Shown piece after piece: positions 1 to 6,200 of a DNA stretch of 7,558 nt. The first letter of the stretch is position 1; every line of letters begins with the position of its first letter. A program made the position numbers and the translations under genes. The stretch is from Prevotella sp. UBA4376 (GTDB lineage: Bacteria; Bacteroidota; Bacteroidia; Bacteroidales; Bacteroidaceae). Location of the stretch: contig DGRY01000127.1 in the NCBI GenBank assembly GCA_002391185.1, positions 380 through 7,937 of the forward strand. The letters are read 5' to 3'. A model generated the notes under the pieces. The model made no database searches, was not told the DNA's origin, and saw only the letters and a program-made list of their open reading frames with translations.

Positions 1-101
1 ACAACCGACCCTACAAGCTCATCAAGTTTCTCGATGGCTTGTCTCATGGCACGTTTGCGATTGCCAATGTTTGCTCCTAATGAAAGATAAACCTTGTGCA
101 T
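1..101 (-). CDS. folK: FolK, 6-hydroxymethyl-7,8-dihydropterin pyrophosphokinase (partial, N-terminal end only)
   Basis: Only the first 33 codons are present; the rest lies beyond the left edge. The translation begins MHKVYLSLGANIGNR, the characteristic N-terminal strand and glycine loop of HPPK (family pattern YLSLGSNLGDR), followed by a helix containing AIEKLDEL. In the family the enzyme transfers pyrophosphate from ATP to 6-hydroxymethyl-7,8-dihydropterin, the step before dihydropteroate synthase in cytoplasmic folate synthesis. The ATG at 99-101 lies two bases after the queA TAA (104-106), so translation is probably coupled to queA and the gene is likely the distal member of the uppP-truB-queA block. 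Identification rests on a short segment, but the motif and the gene order agree. Catalytic residues further along cannot be checked here. Confidence 0.85.
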   Translation of the reverse strand, partial: MHKVYLSLGANIGNRKRAMRQAIEKLDELVGSV

Positions 102-103
102 TA

Positions 104-1276
104 TTAGTCATTAAGTATGAGCAGACTATCGCCGTAGCAACCAAACATATAACCATTCTTGGCAGCAAGTTCGTATGCCTCCATAACTAGGTCATAACCT
201 CCGAAGGCTGCTGTTTCCATCAATAGGGTAGAGTATGGATGATAGAAATTAGAAACCATGCAATTTGCCAGTCCGAAATCGTATGGAGGGAAGATAAACT
301 TGTTAGTCCAACCATCAAATTCCTTGAGCAGTCCGTCAGTACCAACAGCACTCTCTGTTGCCTTTACAACACTTGTACCCACAGCAAGAACTTTCTTGCC
401 TGCGCGTTTTGCGTTGTTTACAATATCACAAGCTTCCTTGTTGATAATCATCTGCTCTGAGTCCATTTTGTGCTTGGTGAGATCTTCTACCTCGATTGGA
501 CTGAAGTTACCTAAACCGCAGTGAACTGTTATGTATGCAGGATTAATGCCTCGAATTTCCATCATCTTCATCATCTCACGTGAGAAGTGCAGACCTGTTG
601 CAGGAGCAGTTACAGCACCCTCGTTCTTGGCATATACTGTTTGGAAATCCTCAAGGTCGTCTTCTGTTGCGTGTGGTTCTTCACGACGGTCGATGATGTA
701 TCGTGGAAGAGGAGATTCACCTAGAGCAAAGAGGTCTTTCTTGAACTGGTCGTGATCCTGATCGTTGTCATATAGGAAACGAAGTGTACGGCCACGGCTT
801 GTTGTATTGTCAATAACTTCGGCAACCATACTACCTGCCTCGTCAAAGAACAGTTTGTTTCCAATACGAATCTTGCGTGCAGGCTCTACCAATACATCCC
901 ATAGGCGCATCTCCTCATTGAGCTCACGAAGTAGGAAAACCTCAATCTTGGCATCGGTCTTTTCCTTTGTTCCATAGAGACGAGCAGGGAACACCTTTGT
1001 ATCGTTAAGGATAAAAGCATCACCCTCGTCAAAGTAGTCGAGAAGATTCTTGAACTCAAGGTATTTACCCTCTATTGGTTCACCATTCTCGTCCTTCTGA
1101 TACATGTCAATGGTTTCTGATTTTTTGTGAACAACCATCAAACGTGCCTCATCACGACGGGTAACGTTAAAGGTAACTTCCTCACCCTTACTGTTTACAA
1201 ACTTCTTTTCGGTAGTGTGAGGATAAAGTGCTATCTGCTCCTCAGACAAATTGAACTTAAACTGTGATAACTTCAT
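104..1276 (-). CDS. queA: QueA, S-adenosylmethionine:tRNA ribosyltransferase-isomerase
   Basis: QueA moves and isomerises the ribosyl part of SAM onto preQ1 in the anticodon wobble position of tRNAs Tyr, His, Asn and Asp, giving epoxyqueuosine. Family landmarks are clear: [11 protein letters not shown] (90-100), the GLHF block (228-231), VHCGLGNF (251-258), [11 protein letters not shown] (265-275), [10 protein letters not shown] (300-309), FIFPPYDF (327-334), STLLM (349-353) and YGDSLLI (381-387). At 390 residues it is longer than the E. coli enzyme (about 356). The excess sits in two insertions near the N-terminus, about residues 22-38 and 58-72, which I recall as usual in Prevotella. Several motif positions differ from the common form: PATGLHF for PTAGLHF, SNFY for TNFH, and K in place of R in the GTSVVK block. 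The start is the first ATG after the truB stop, 24 bases away, with an AAAGGAAG purine run about 8 bases upstream. It overlaps neither neighbour. Confidence 0.97.
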   Translation of the reverse strand: MKLSQFKFNLSEEQIALYPHTTEKKFVNSKGEEVTFNVTRRDEARLMVVHKKSETIDMYQKDENGEPIEGKYLEFKNLLDYFDEGDAFILNDTKVFPARLYGTKEKTDAKIEVFLLRELNEEMRLWDVLVEPARKIRIGNKLFFDEAGSMVAEVIDNTTSRGRTLRFLYDNDQDHDQFKKDLFALGESPLPRYIIDRREEPHATEDDLEDFQTVYAKNEGAVTAPATGLHFSREMMKMMEIRGINPAYITVHCGLGNFSPIEVEDLTKHKMDSEQMIINKEACDIVNNAKRAGKKVLAVGTSVVKATESAVGTDGLLKEFDGWTNKFIFPPYDFGLANCMVSNFYHPYSTLLMETAAFGGYDLVMEAYELAAKNGYMFGCYGDSLLILND

Positions 1277-1300
1277 ATTATTTTATTCTTCCTTTCGGTT

Positions 1301-2017
1301 TTACTGTTTTGTTTCTTCCTCCTTGCTTGGCATATTATTCTCTACCCAACTTTTGATATTGTCAAAGTCAATACAATTGGCTATAGAATAATCGCCCACT
1401 CGTGTACGTCTTAAATCTGTAAGATAAGCTCCACTGTTGAGTGCTCTACCTAAATCGCGTGCCAACGCACGAATATATGTACCCTTACCGCACACAACAT
1501 GCAGACGCAAAGACATCTTATCTACATTGAAATCTTCAATGTTTATACTTTCAATGTGCACGTGCTTTGGAGCAAGTTTAACTTCTTCTCCAGCACGGCG
1601 TAAATCGTATGAACGTTTGCCGTCAACTTTTACTGCGCTGTATGTTGGGGGGACTTGGTCAATGTCACCTATGAATTGTTCCAACTCTTTCTCTATGAGT
1701 TCGCGAGTGATATGCTCGGTTGGAAATTCTGCATTCACAGGATGTTCCATATCGTAGCTAACGGTGGTTGCTCCAAGTTGTAAATCAGCTATATATTCTT
1801 TTGTGTGACTCTGTAAGGTTTCTATCTGTTTGGTTGCCTTTCCTGTGCAGAGAATAAGAACACCTGTTGCCAAAGGATCAAGTGTACCTGCATGACCAAT
1901 CTTTACCTTATGTCCAAGTGTGTGACTGAGCACATAACGCACGTGAGCTAAAGCTCCAAAACTTGTCATCTTATAGGGTTTGTCGATAGCGAAAATCTCG
2001 CCTGCTTTGAAATCCAT
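1301..2017 (-). CDS. truB: TruB, tRNA pseudouridine(55) synthase, short form without PUA domain
   Basis: TruB converts U55 in the T-loop of tRNAs to pseudouridine. The catalytic motif GHAGTLDPLATGVL (41-54) carries the nucleophile Asp47. Upstream is IDKPYKMTS (11-19), matching the family DKPxGxTS. Tyr75 in KEYIADLQLG matches the conserved active-site Tyr, and YSAVKVDGKRSYDLRR (126-141) and GKGTYIRALARDLG (177-190, Arg183) are the other signature blocks. At 238 residues it ends soon after RRTRVGDYSI (203-212). The C-terminal PUA RNA-binding domain of the roughly 314-residue E. coli protein is therefore missing; I believe this short form is common in Bacteroidetes, and nothing suggests truncation, since the C-terminus is an ordinary charged tail before TAA. 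It lies 9 bases after uppP and 24 before queA, consistent with cotranscription. Only a weak purine run precedes the ATG. Confidence 0.96.
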   Translation of the reverse strand: MDFKAGEIFAIDKPYKMTSFGALAHVRYVLSHTLGHKVKIGHAGTLDPLATGVLILCTGKATKQIETLQSHTKEYIADLQLGATTVSYDMEHPVNAEFPTEHITRELIEKELEQFIGDIDQVPPTYSAVKVDGKRSYDLRRAGEEVKLAPKHVHIESINIEDFNVDKMSLRLHVVCGKGTYIRALARDLGRALNSGAYLTDLRRTRVGDYSIANCIDFDNIKSWVENNMPSKEEETKQ

Positions 2018-2026
2018 ATATTATCT

Positions 2027-2827
2027 TTAGAGTGAACAAGCTATAGTTATTAATCCCACGATGGCACAATACACGGCAAAATATATAAGCTTACCTTTCT
2101 TAACGATATCCACCATCCATTTACAAGCCAAACAGCCAAAAATAAAAGCTGTGATGAAACCAACTATCAAGGAAGTGGCTGATATATCGCCTGCAACTGC
2201 TGAAAGTCCTTCTTTTGATGCCTTCATAACGTCAAGCAAAGCCTCACCAAGGATAGGAGGAATTACCATCAGAAATGAGAACTGAGCCAAAGACTCCTTT
2301 TTGTTTCCAAGGATAAGACCAGTTGCTATAGTGCTTCCTGAACGTGAAAGACCTGGCATTACAGCGCATGCCTGAGCTATTCCTATAACAAGTGCGTCGA
2401 AGAATCCAATTTTCTCTTTCTGACGAGGGTGTGCATAGTATGAAAAAGCAAGCAAGAAAGCTGTAAGCAGAAGCATACAGCCTACAACAAGCAGTCCTGA
2501 ACCGAAAATATCTTCAACATAGTCTTTGAAGAACACACCAACTATGCCTACAGGAATCATAGAAACAACTATGCAAGCTACATAGCGTGTGCCCTCGTTC
2601 CATTGAAATTTAAACAAATCTTTAAAGAGCCACACTATTTGTTTCCAAAAGATTACGAGTGTGCTCAATACTGTTGCAACGTGAACAGCAACGGTAAACG
2701 CAAGGTTTTCTTCTCCGTTAATGCCAAACAGATTTGACACAATTGTTAGATGGCCACTACTGCTGACAGGAAGATATTCGGTGAGACCCTGGATAAGACC
2801 AAGGGTAAAAGCCTGAAGTGTATCCAT
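2027..2827 (-). CDS. uppP: UppP/BacA, undecaprenyl-diphosphate phosphatase
   Basis: This integral membrane enzyme removes a phosphate from undecaprenyl pyrophosphate, recycling the lipid carrier used for peptidoglycan and other surface polymers; extra dosage is known to raise bacitracin tolerance. Both family signatures are present: [18 protein letters not shown] (10-27, with Glu17 and His26) and [10 protein letters not shown] (158-167, with Arg162). The first signature has Gln13 where E. coli has a Glu. The sequence is mostly hydrophobic, with about eight candidate membrane segments (for example 43-62, 86-101, 111-131, 143-157, 216-236 and 247-265), and its 266 residues are normal for the family. 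Its ATG overlaps the stop of the upstream DUF3098 gene by one base (TAATG), so translation is probably coupled. It sits between a membrane protein and tRNA-modification genes, an order conserved in Bacteroidales. Confidence 0.97.
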   Translation of the reverse strand: MDTLQAFTLGLIQGLTEYLPVSSSGHLTIVSNLFGINGEENLAFTVAVHVATVLSTLVIFWKQIVWLFKDLFKFQWNEGTRYVACIVVSMIPVGIVGVFFKDYVEDIFGSGLLVVGCMLLLTAFLLAFSYYAHPRQKEKIGFFDALVIGIAQACAVMPGLSRSGSTIATGLILGNKKESLAQFSFLMVIPPILGEALLDVMKASKEGLSAVAGDISATSLIVGFITAFIFGCLACKWMVDIVKKGKLIYFAVYCAIVGLITIACSL

Positions 2828-3099
2828 TATTCTGCAGCCTCCTCTTCTTTATTCTTTGTCTCTGTCTCTGTGTATGTATCTTTTGGCTTGCGAACGATAG
2901 CATATATCATTGATACAAAGCCTATAAAGCATACAACAGGAGCTACCTTAATATGCAAGGCTGAGAAAATATCAGGATTATAGGTAGAATCATCTGTTCC
3001 ACCACCTGCCATAAGAATGAATCCTAACACAACAACGGCAAATCCTATTGCCAAAAGAATGAAATTTACTTTGTCGAAAGCTAAATTTTTCTTATCCAT
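2827..3099 (-). CDS. DUF3098 family small membrane protein, function unknown
   Basis: A 90-residue protein with two predicted membrane helices, about 12-31 ([20 protein letters not shown]) and 50-69. They are joined by a short polar loop containing the family-like stretch [15 protein letters not shown] (41-55). The tail, from residue 71, is hydrophilic and acid-rich (KNKEEEAAE at the end) and probably faces the cytoplasm. This matches my recollection of DUF3098, a Bacteroidetes family usually lying between ftsX and uppP. No catalytic residues are evident and no function is established. Its TAA overlaps the uppP ATG by one base, implying coupled expression at similar levels. A role as an accessory subunit of UppP or FtsX is only an inference from position. 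The start is the first ATG after the long gap behind ftsX. Confidence 0.85.
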   Translation of the reverse strand: MDKKNLAFDKVNFILLAIGFAVVVLGFILMAGGGTDDSTYNPDIFSALHIKVAPVVCFIGFVSMIYAIVRKPKDTYTETETKNKEEEAAE

Positions 3100-3112
3100 G
3101 ATAATATTTTTT

Positions 3113-3240
3113 AATGTGTAATCACAATGTGGAATGTAAAAATGGTTGGGTAATGATGACTAAATGTTGAATAATGAATTCATAATAGCCTTGGGTAACC
3201 ATTTTGTAATTCGTAAATTGTAATTCCAAATTATTATTTA
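3113..3240. repeat. Degenerate 7-base-period repeats filling the ftsX-DUF3098 gap
   Basis: The gap is AT-rich and carries no gene. On the + strand, AAT-led words recur at a period of 7, with one step of 6: AATGTGT at 3113, AATGTGG at 3126, AATGTAA at 3133. A second run in the same register has AATGTTG at 3163 and AATAATG at 3170, with AAT again at 3177 and 3184. The right end has GTAATTC at 3206 and again at 3220, GTAAATT between them, then CAAATTA at 3227, ending at the ftsX stop codon. An inverted repeat, AAAATGGTT (3139-3147) and AACCATTTT (3197-3205), encloses part of it, and TTGGGTAA occurs directly at 3146 and 3191. I found no clear Bacteroidetes -7 box here, so whether uppP has its own promoter is open. 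Confidence 0.6.
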
Positions 3241-4116
3241 AATCTTATACAAATCACCTGCCTTCATTTTAAGGAATTTGTTCACCGAGATGTTAGAACA
3301 GATTGCGGTGATAATAATACCAAATAAAAATACTGATGCACCTGTAATAGCCATCACCTGCCATGTTACAATTGTAATGGTGTCAGGCTCGTAGTTGTAA
3401 AGTGCATACACACCTCCAGCAAGCACTGTCAAAGCGATGATGGCTGCAAGCAGACCTATTACTATGGCGCGGGTAACAAACGGACGACGGATGAAGCCCC
3501 ATGATGCACCTACAAGTTTCATGGTACGTATGTCAAATCTACGAGCATACACACCTAAGCGAACTGTATTGTTGATAAGTGAGAATGAAACGAATGTGAG
3601 CAAACCTGCCAGAATAAGCAACACAATGTTCACCTTCTTCAGGTTGTCATTCACGCTTTCCATCAAATCTTGTTGGTACGAAACTTCGCCAACCTTTGGA
3701 AAGCGTTGTAGTTCTGCCGAAATCCATTTGAGTGAATCATTATTAGCATAATCAGCTTTCATTTGCAATTCAATAGAAGCCATATAGGGATTGTCGCCAA
3801 TAAATTCTGCAGGATTAGTACCCAGAGCCTTAGTCTGTTCCTTCAAAGCCTGCTCCTTACTGATAAAATTGATAGTGTTTATGTAAGGACGGTTTCTTAG
3901 TTTTGCACAAAGTTGTTGAGCTTCAGGTTTGGTCATGTCATCTTGGAGCATCATTGTAACTATAAGGTTTTCCTTTACATAATCCGACATGTTTCGCGAT
4001 GCAAGCACCGAGAACACTACCATTCCTAATAAAATCAGCACCATAGCAGTGCTTATACATAGAGTAACGTGTTGCAAGCCGTGGCGATTGCTACACTTTT
4101 TTTGTTTCTTTCTCAT
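3238..4116 (-). CDS. ftsX: FtsX, cell-division ABC transporter permease-like protein
   Basis: FtsX is the membrane partner of the ATPase FtsE; in studied bacteria the pair sits at the division septum and controls peptidoglycan hydrolases. The 292-residue chain has the family layout: a basic cytoplasmic N-terminus (KKQKK), membrane helix 1 at about 19-40, an extracytoplasmic domain at about 41-162, then helices at about 163-182, 214-238 and 251-273, and a short cytoplasmic tail. The segment INNTVRLGVYARRFDIRTMK (181-200), followed by LVGAS, is the conserved cytoplasmic loop expected to dock FtsE. No ftsE is adjacent, so it must lie elsewhere in the genome. The ATG is the first one after an in-frame TAA at 4132-4134, which fixes the start closely. 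It is divergent from the radical SAM gene and is the first gene of the leftward block. Confidence 0.93.
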   Translation of the reverse strand: MRKKQKKCSNRHGLQHVTLCISTAMVLILLGMVVFSVLASRNMSDYVKENLIVTMMLQDDMTKPEAQQLCAKLRNRPYINTINFISKEQALKEQTKALGTNPAEFIGDNPYMASIELQMKADYANNDSLKWISAELQRFPKVGEVSYQQDLMESVNDNLKKVNIVLLILAGLLTFVSFSLINNTVRLGVYARRFDIRTMKLVGASWGFIRRPFVTRAIVIGLLAAIIALTVLAGGVYALYNYEPDTITIVTWQVMAITGASVFLFGIIITAICSNISVNKFLKMKAGDLYKI

Positions 4117-4148
4117 TTCAAAAAGGCAATATTACACCAAATTTGTTG

Positions 4149-4156
4149 CAAAAGTA
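4149..4156 (-). promoter_or_regulatory. Candidate Bacteroidetes -7 promoter element for ftsX
   Basis: On the minus strand these eight bases read TACTTTTG, a full match to the Bacteroidetes sigma-70 -7 consensus TAnnTTTG. They lie 32 bases upstream of the ftsX ATG, giving a leader of roughly 28 bases. I see no convincing TTTG -33 element at the expected distance, so the assignment rests on the -7 match and its position in a divergent intergenic region. Confidence 0.5.
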
Positions 4157-4263
4157 ATAAAAAAACAGTAACTTATGGAGATGATTAACTACTATTAACG
4201 GAAAGAAAATGTTAATTACCGATTTTGAGTGTGTAAAGTGTAATTATTCCTAATGATGAATGC

Positions 4264-4305
4264 ATAATTCAAAATAAAGCATTTATAATTCCAAATTATT
4301 ATATA
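4264..4305. repeat. 7-base-period array upstream of the radical SAM gene
   Basis: Six consecutive heptads can be laid out on the + strand: ATAATTC at 4264 and again at 4285, with two AT-rich units between them, then CAAATTA at 4292 and TTATATA at 4299. The last units match those at 3220-3240 closely. TAATTCCAAATTATTAT (4286-4302) is identical over 17 bases to 3221-3237. The array runs directly into the -7 promoter element at 4304. Confidence 0.5.
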
Positions 4306-4311
4306 CCTTTG
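4304..4311 (+). promoter_or_regulatory. Candidate Bacteroidetes -7 promoter element for the radical SAM gene
   Basis: TACCTTTG is a full match to the Bacteroidetes -7 consensus TAnnTTTG. TTTA at 4282-4285, 18 bases upstream, could serve as a weak -33 TTTG element. The box ends only 8 bases before the ATG at 4320, so transcription would start about 4-6 bases before the start codon and leave almost no leader. No Shine-Dalgarno sequence fits in that space. Confidence 0.6.
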
Positions 4312-4319
4312 TCGCATAT

Positions 4320-5102
4320 ATGAGCACAGTTATTTATCCATCACCAATATTTGGACCTATTCACAGTCGTAGATTGGGAATAAGTCTTGGTATCAACCTC
4401 ATGCCTGCCGATGGCAAGGTGTGCACTTTCGACTGTATATATTGTGAATGTGGTTTCAATAAAGATCGTATTCCTCACCGAAAGCGTCCAACCCGTCAAG
4501 AAGTAGCATTTCATTTGGAAAAAAAGCTAAAACAGATGAATCAGGAGGATGTGCTTCCTGATGTGCTCACCTTTGCAGGTAATGGAGAGCCTACCGCTCA
4601 TCCGGATTTTGCAGGTATAATTAACGATACAATACGTCTTCGTAACCAATATTGCCCACAGGCAAAAGTAAGTGTACTTAGTAACAGTACTTTTACGAAC
4701 AAGCAGGATGTGTTTAATGCTCTCATGCTTGTTGACAATAACATCTTGAAGATAGATACTGTTTCTAACGACTATATTACGCTTGTTGACCGTCCCGTGA
4801 GTCCGTTCTATGATGTAAACCGTATCATTGGTCAACTAAAGGCATTTAAGGGACATGTTATCATTCAGTCTATGTTTATGAAAGGAACTAATGAAGCCGG
4901 CGTAAGTGTTGATAACACAGGTGAAGAATATGTTGCTCCATGGCTTGAGGCAATAAAGGATATTGCTCCACAAGAGGTTATGGTATATACTATCGATCGT
5001 GAAACTCCCGACCACAATCTGCTTAAGGCCACGCGTGAGGAACTTGATACAATCAAGCAAAGAGTAGAAGCTCTTGGCATTCCATGCACTGCATCGTATT
5101 AA
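4320..5102 (+). CDS. Radical SAM protein, COG0731/TYW1-like, function unknown
   Basis: The cluster motif CTFDCIYC (35-42) supplies three cysteines in the CxxxCxxC pattern that binds the 4Fe-4S cluster cleaving S-adenosylmethionine; Cys44 follows immediately. Before it is the block GPIHSRRLGISLGIN (12-26), which I associate with COG0731 radical SAM proteins, relatives of the wybutosine enzyme TYW1. FAGNGEPTAHPDF (85-97) is the SAM-binding GGE-type motif. The 260-residue chain fits a single partial TIM barrel, with no additional cluster domain obvious at the C-terminus (ends PCTASY). It is predicted cytoplasmic. Substrate and reaction are not known to me; TYW1 itself acts on tRNA, but a tRNA role here would be inference. 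The ATG at 4320 agrees with the family N-terminus (YPSPIFGP) and follows a promoter-like box by 8 bases. The gene stands alone, divergent from ftsX and convergent with lpxA. Confidence 0.85.
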   Translation: MSTVIYPSPIFGPIHSRRLGISLGINLMPADGKVCTFDCIYCECGFNKDRIPHRKRPTRQEVAFHLEKKLKQMNQEDVLPDVLTFAGNGEPTAHPDFAGIINDTIRLRNQYCPQAKVSVLSNSTFTNKQDVFNALMLVDNNILKIDTVSNDYITLVDRPVSPFYDVNRIIGQLKAFKGHVIIQSMFMKGTNEAGVSVDNTGEEYVAPWLEAIKDIAPQEVMVYTIDRETPDHNLLKATREELDTIKQRVEALGIPCTASY

Positions 5103-5109
5103 TGCTTTT

Positions 5110-5219
5110 CAAGTGATATATTCTTGTACTTTTGAGAATTTTTAGGGGCAGAATTGAGAATTTTTAGAGGTAGAATTGAGAATTTTCTCTTGCACTTTTG
5201 ATAATGTTTTGTGATATAT
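5110..5219. repeat. 22-base tandem repeat downstream of the radical SAM gene
   Basis: Two near-identical 22-base units lie at 5132-5153 and 5154-5175. Both start TTGAGAATTTTTAG and end AGAA, and they differ at only two positions. A third copy starts at 5176 and matches for the first 11 bases. The words CTTGTACTTTTGA (5123) and CTTGCACTTTTGA (5189) are 66 bases apart, exactly three periods, so decayed copies extend the array on both sides over about five units. It lies between the stop codon at 5102 and the terminator at 5222. I found no gene in it. Confidence 0.75.
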
Positions 5220-5221
5220 AA

Positions 5222-5253
5222 AAAGGGAACTGGCCTCACGGCTGGTTCCCTTT
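5222..5253. terminator. Bidirectional hairpin terminator between convergent genes
   Basis: AAAGGGAAC (5222-5230) pairs perfectly with GTTCCCTTT (5245-5253). Two wobble pairs and three GC pairs continue the stem to a TCAC loop at 5236-5239, giving 14 base pairs. On the minus strand the stem is followed by a T-rich run (TTTTTATATAT), a good intrinsic terminator for lpxA. On the + strand TTT and then CCATTTT follows, a weaker tract for the radical SAM gene. Its position between two converging genes fits shared termination. Confidence 0.85.
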
Positions 5254-5283
5254 CCATTTTGTCATACTAAAATTAAATATACC

Positions 5284-5322
5284 ATGAAAAAAAATGTATA
5301 GGTATGATATGTTTTTTTACAT
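5284..5322. other. AT-rich imperfect inverted repeat at the lpxA stop codon
   Basis: Bases 5284-5299 can pair with 5307-5322 over 16 positions, with one mismatch and two wobbles, around an A8/T7 core. It spans the last codon and stop of lpxA, about 30 bases before the main terminator in lpxA's direction of reading. It may stabilise the mRNA end or help termination, but low-complexity A/T tracts pair easily by chance. Confidence 0.3.
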
Positions 5323-6096
5323 CTTTCCTATAATACCTGCTTTTGTTGATTTGAGAAAGTCGATGATGATGCGAATTTCTTTACCATCTGGCACCTGATC
5401 CTTAATCTGCAAACAGGCATCGAATACGCTTGTTTGACCGTGGAAAACCAGTCGGTAGGCATTTGCAACATGTTTCTGTATCTTCTCGTCAACATTGTTA
5501 GCTGTCATCATAGTTTTATTAGGGCTCTTATAGTGCAGTGGGTGACCACCAGCAATAATGAATGGTGGAACATCTTTAGAGAATGTTGTTCCAGCCTGGA
5601 TCATTGCACCCTTACCAACACGTGTTTTAGCATTTTCAATTACTGAAGAACTGAAGATTACGCCATCGGCAATATCGCAGTCACCTGCTATCTTTGTACC
5701 ATAGCCAAATACACAGTTGTTGCCAACTTTTGTGTCGTGACTGATATGTGCACCCTCCATAAGGAAGTTGGCATTGCCAATAACTGTCTTTCCGCCTGTA
5801 TGGGTGGCACGGTTGATAACTACATTTTCTCGAATGATGTTATCGTTGCCGATAATGAGTTCTGTTTGTTCGCCAGTAAAATCAAAATCCTGTGGCAGAG
5901 CCCCCAAAACTGAGCCCTGATGAATCTTGTTTCCAGAGCCAATCTTGGTTCCCTTGAGAATGCTTACAAATGGATAGATAATACAATTATCACCAATCTC
6001 TACATCGTCCTCAATATAAACGAAAGGATATATCTCTACGTTGTTGCCAATCTTTGCATTTGGAGAAACAACTGCTTTATCGCTAATATTATTCAT
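5317..6096 (-). CDS. lpxA: LpxA-like acyl-ACP--UDP-N-acetylglucosamine O-acyltransferase
   Basis: LpxA transfers a 3-hydroxyacyl chain from acyl carrier protein to UDP-GlcNAc, the first step of lipid A synthesis. The N-terminal two thirds (about 3-180) is a left-handed beta-helix built of hexapeptide repeats (for example KIGNNV, EIGDNC, KIGSGN, KVGNNC). The C-terminus (about 195-259) is helical, with the family pattern HVANAYRLVFHG. RENVVINR (89-96) and AHISHD (116-121) match the active-site region, with His120 aligning to the catalytic His125 of E. coli LpxA and His117 to His122. Counting back from DVPPFIIAGG, E. coli His144 and His160 correspond to Asp139 and Asn155 here, so two active-site histidines are missing. 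The 259-residue length is typical. No lpxD or lpxC-fabZ is adjacent, so this could be a second, specialised paralogue. It follows the efflux-channel gene by 137 bases in the same direction. Confidence 0.85.
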   Translation of the reverse strand: MNNISDKAVVSPNAKIGNNVEIYPFVYIEDDVEIGDNCIIYPFVSILKGTKIGSGNKIHQGSVLGALPQDFDFTGEQTELIIGNDNIIRENVVINRATHTGGKTVIGNANFLMEGAHISHDTKVGNNCVFGYGTKIAGDCDIADGVIFSSSVIENAKTRVGKGAMIQAGTTFSKDVPPFIIAGGHPLHYKSPNKTMMTANNVDEKIQKHVANAYRLVFHGQTSVFDACLQIKDQVPDGKEIRIIIDFLKSTKAGIIGKM

Positions 6097-6117
6097 ATCT
6101 TTAACGTTTTATGTCAG

Positions 6118-6138
6118 GAATTACTCATTATTCATTAC
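6118..6138 (+). repeat. Short 7-base-period array, inverted relative to the other arrays
   Basis: Three heptads follow one another in register: GAATTAC at 6118, TCATTAT at 6125 and TCATTAC at 6132. The first is the reverse complement of the GTAATTC unit at 3206, 3220 and 6201, so this block faces the array at 6201-6235 across the intergenic region. Confidence 0.45.
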
Positions 6139-6153
6139 TTCACTCGTTTGTTC

Positions 6154-6182
6154 GTATGCACCGGCAAGCCGACTGCAAGTAC
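6154..6182. other. GC-richer stem-loop in the efflux channel-lpxA gap
   Basis: GTA (6154-6156) can pair with TAC (6180-6182), TGCA (6157-6160) with TGCA (6174-6177), and CGG (6162-6164) with CCG (6169-6171) around a CAAG loop, with small bulges. It stands out from the AT-rich surroundings. No T-run follows on either strand, so it is not a standard terminator. A second perfect hairpin, AATTAC-TTC-GTAATT, lies at 6192-6206. Confidence 0.35.
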
Positions 6183-6200
6183 TCAGTTGATAATTACTTC

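Noticed and set aside
239..977. Several 70-88 codon rightward open frames inside queA
   Set aside because: They lie wholly within the strongly supported queA frame on the other strand, have no recognisable domain and no promoter or binding site of their own.
3221..3240. Promoter for DUF3098-uppP from the TTTG on the minus strand in the heptad array
   Set aside because: The bases before TTTG read ATAA rather than TAnn, and the same word occurs at the other arrays regardless of gene direction.
4527..5089. Leftward open frames of 74-102 codons inside the radical SAM gene
   Set aside because: They are antisense to a well-conserved coding sequence and their translations show no family features.
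5281..5300. Short rightward peptide starting ATGAAAAAAAAT
   Set aside because: It meets a TAG after five codons and has no further support.
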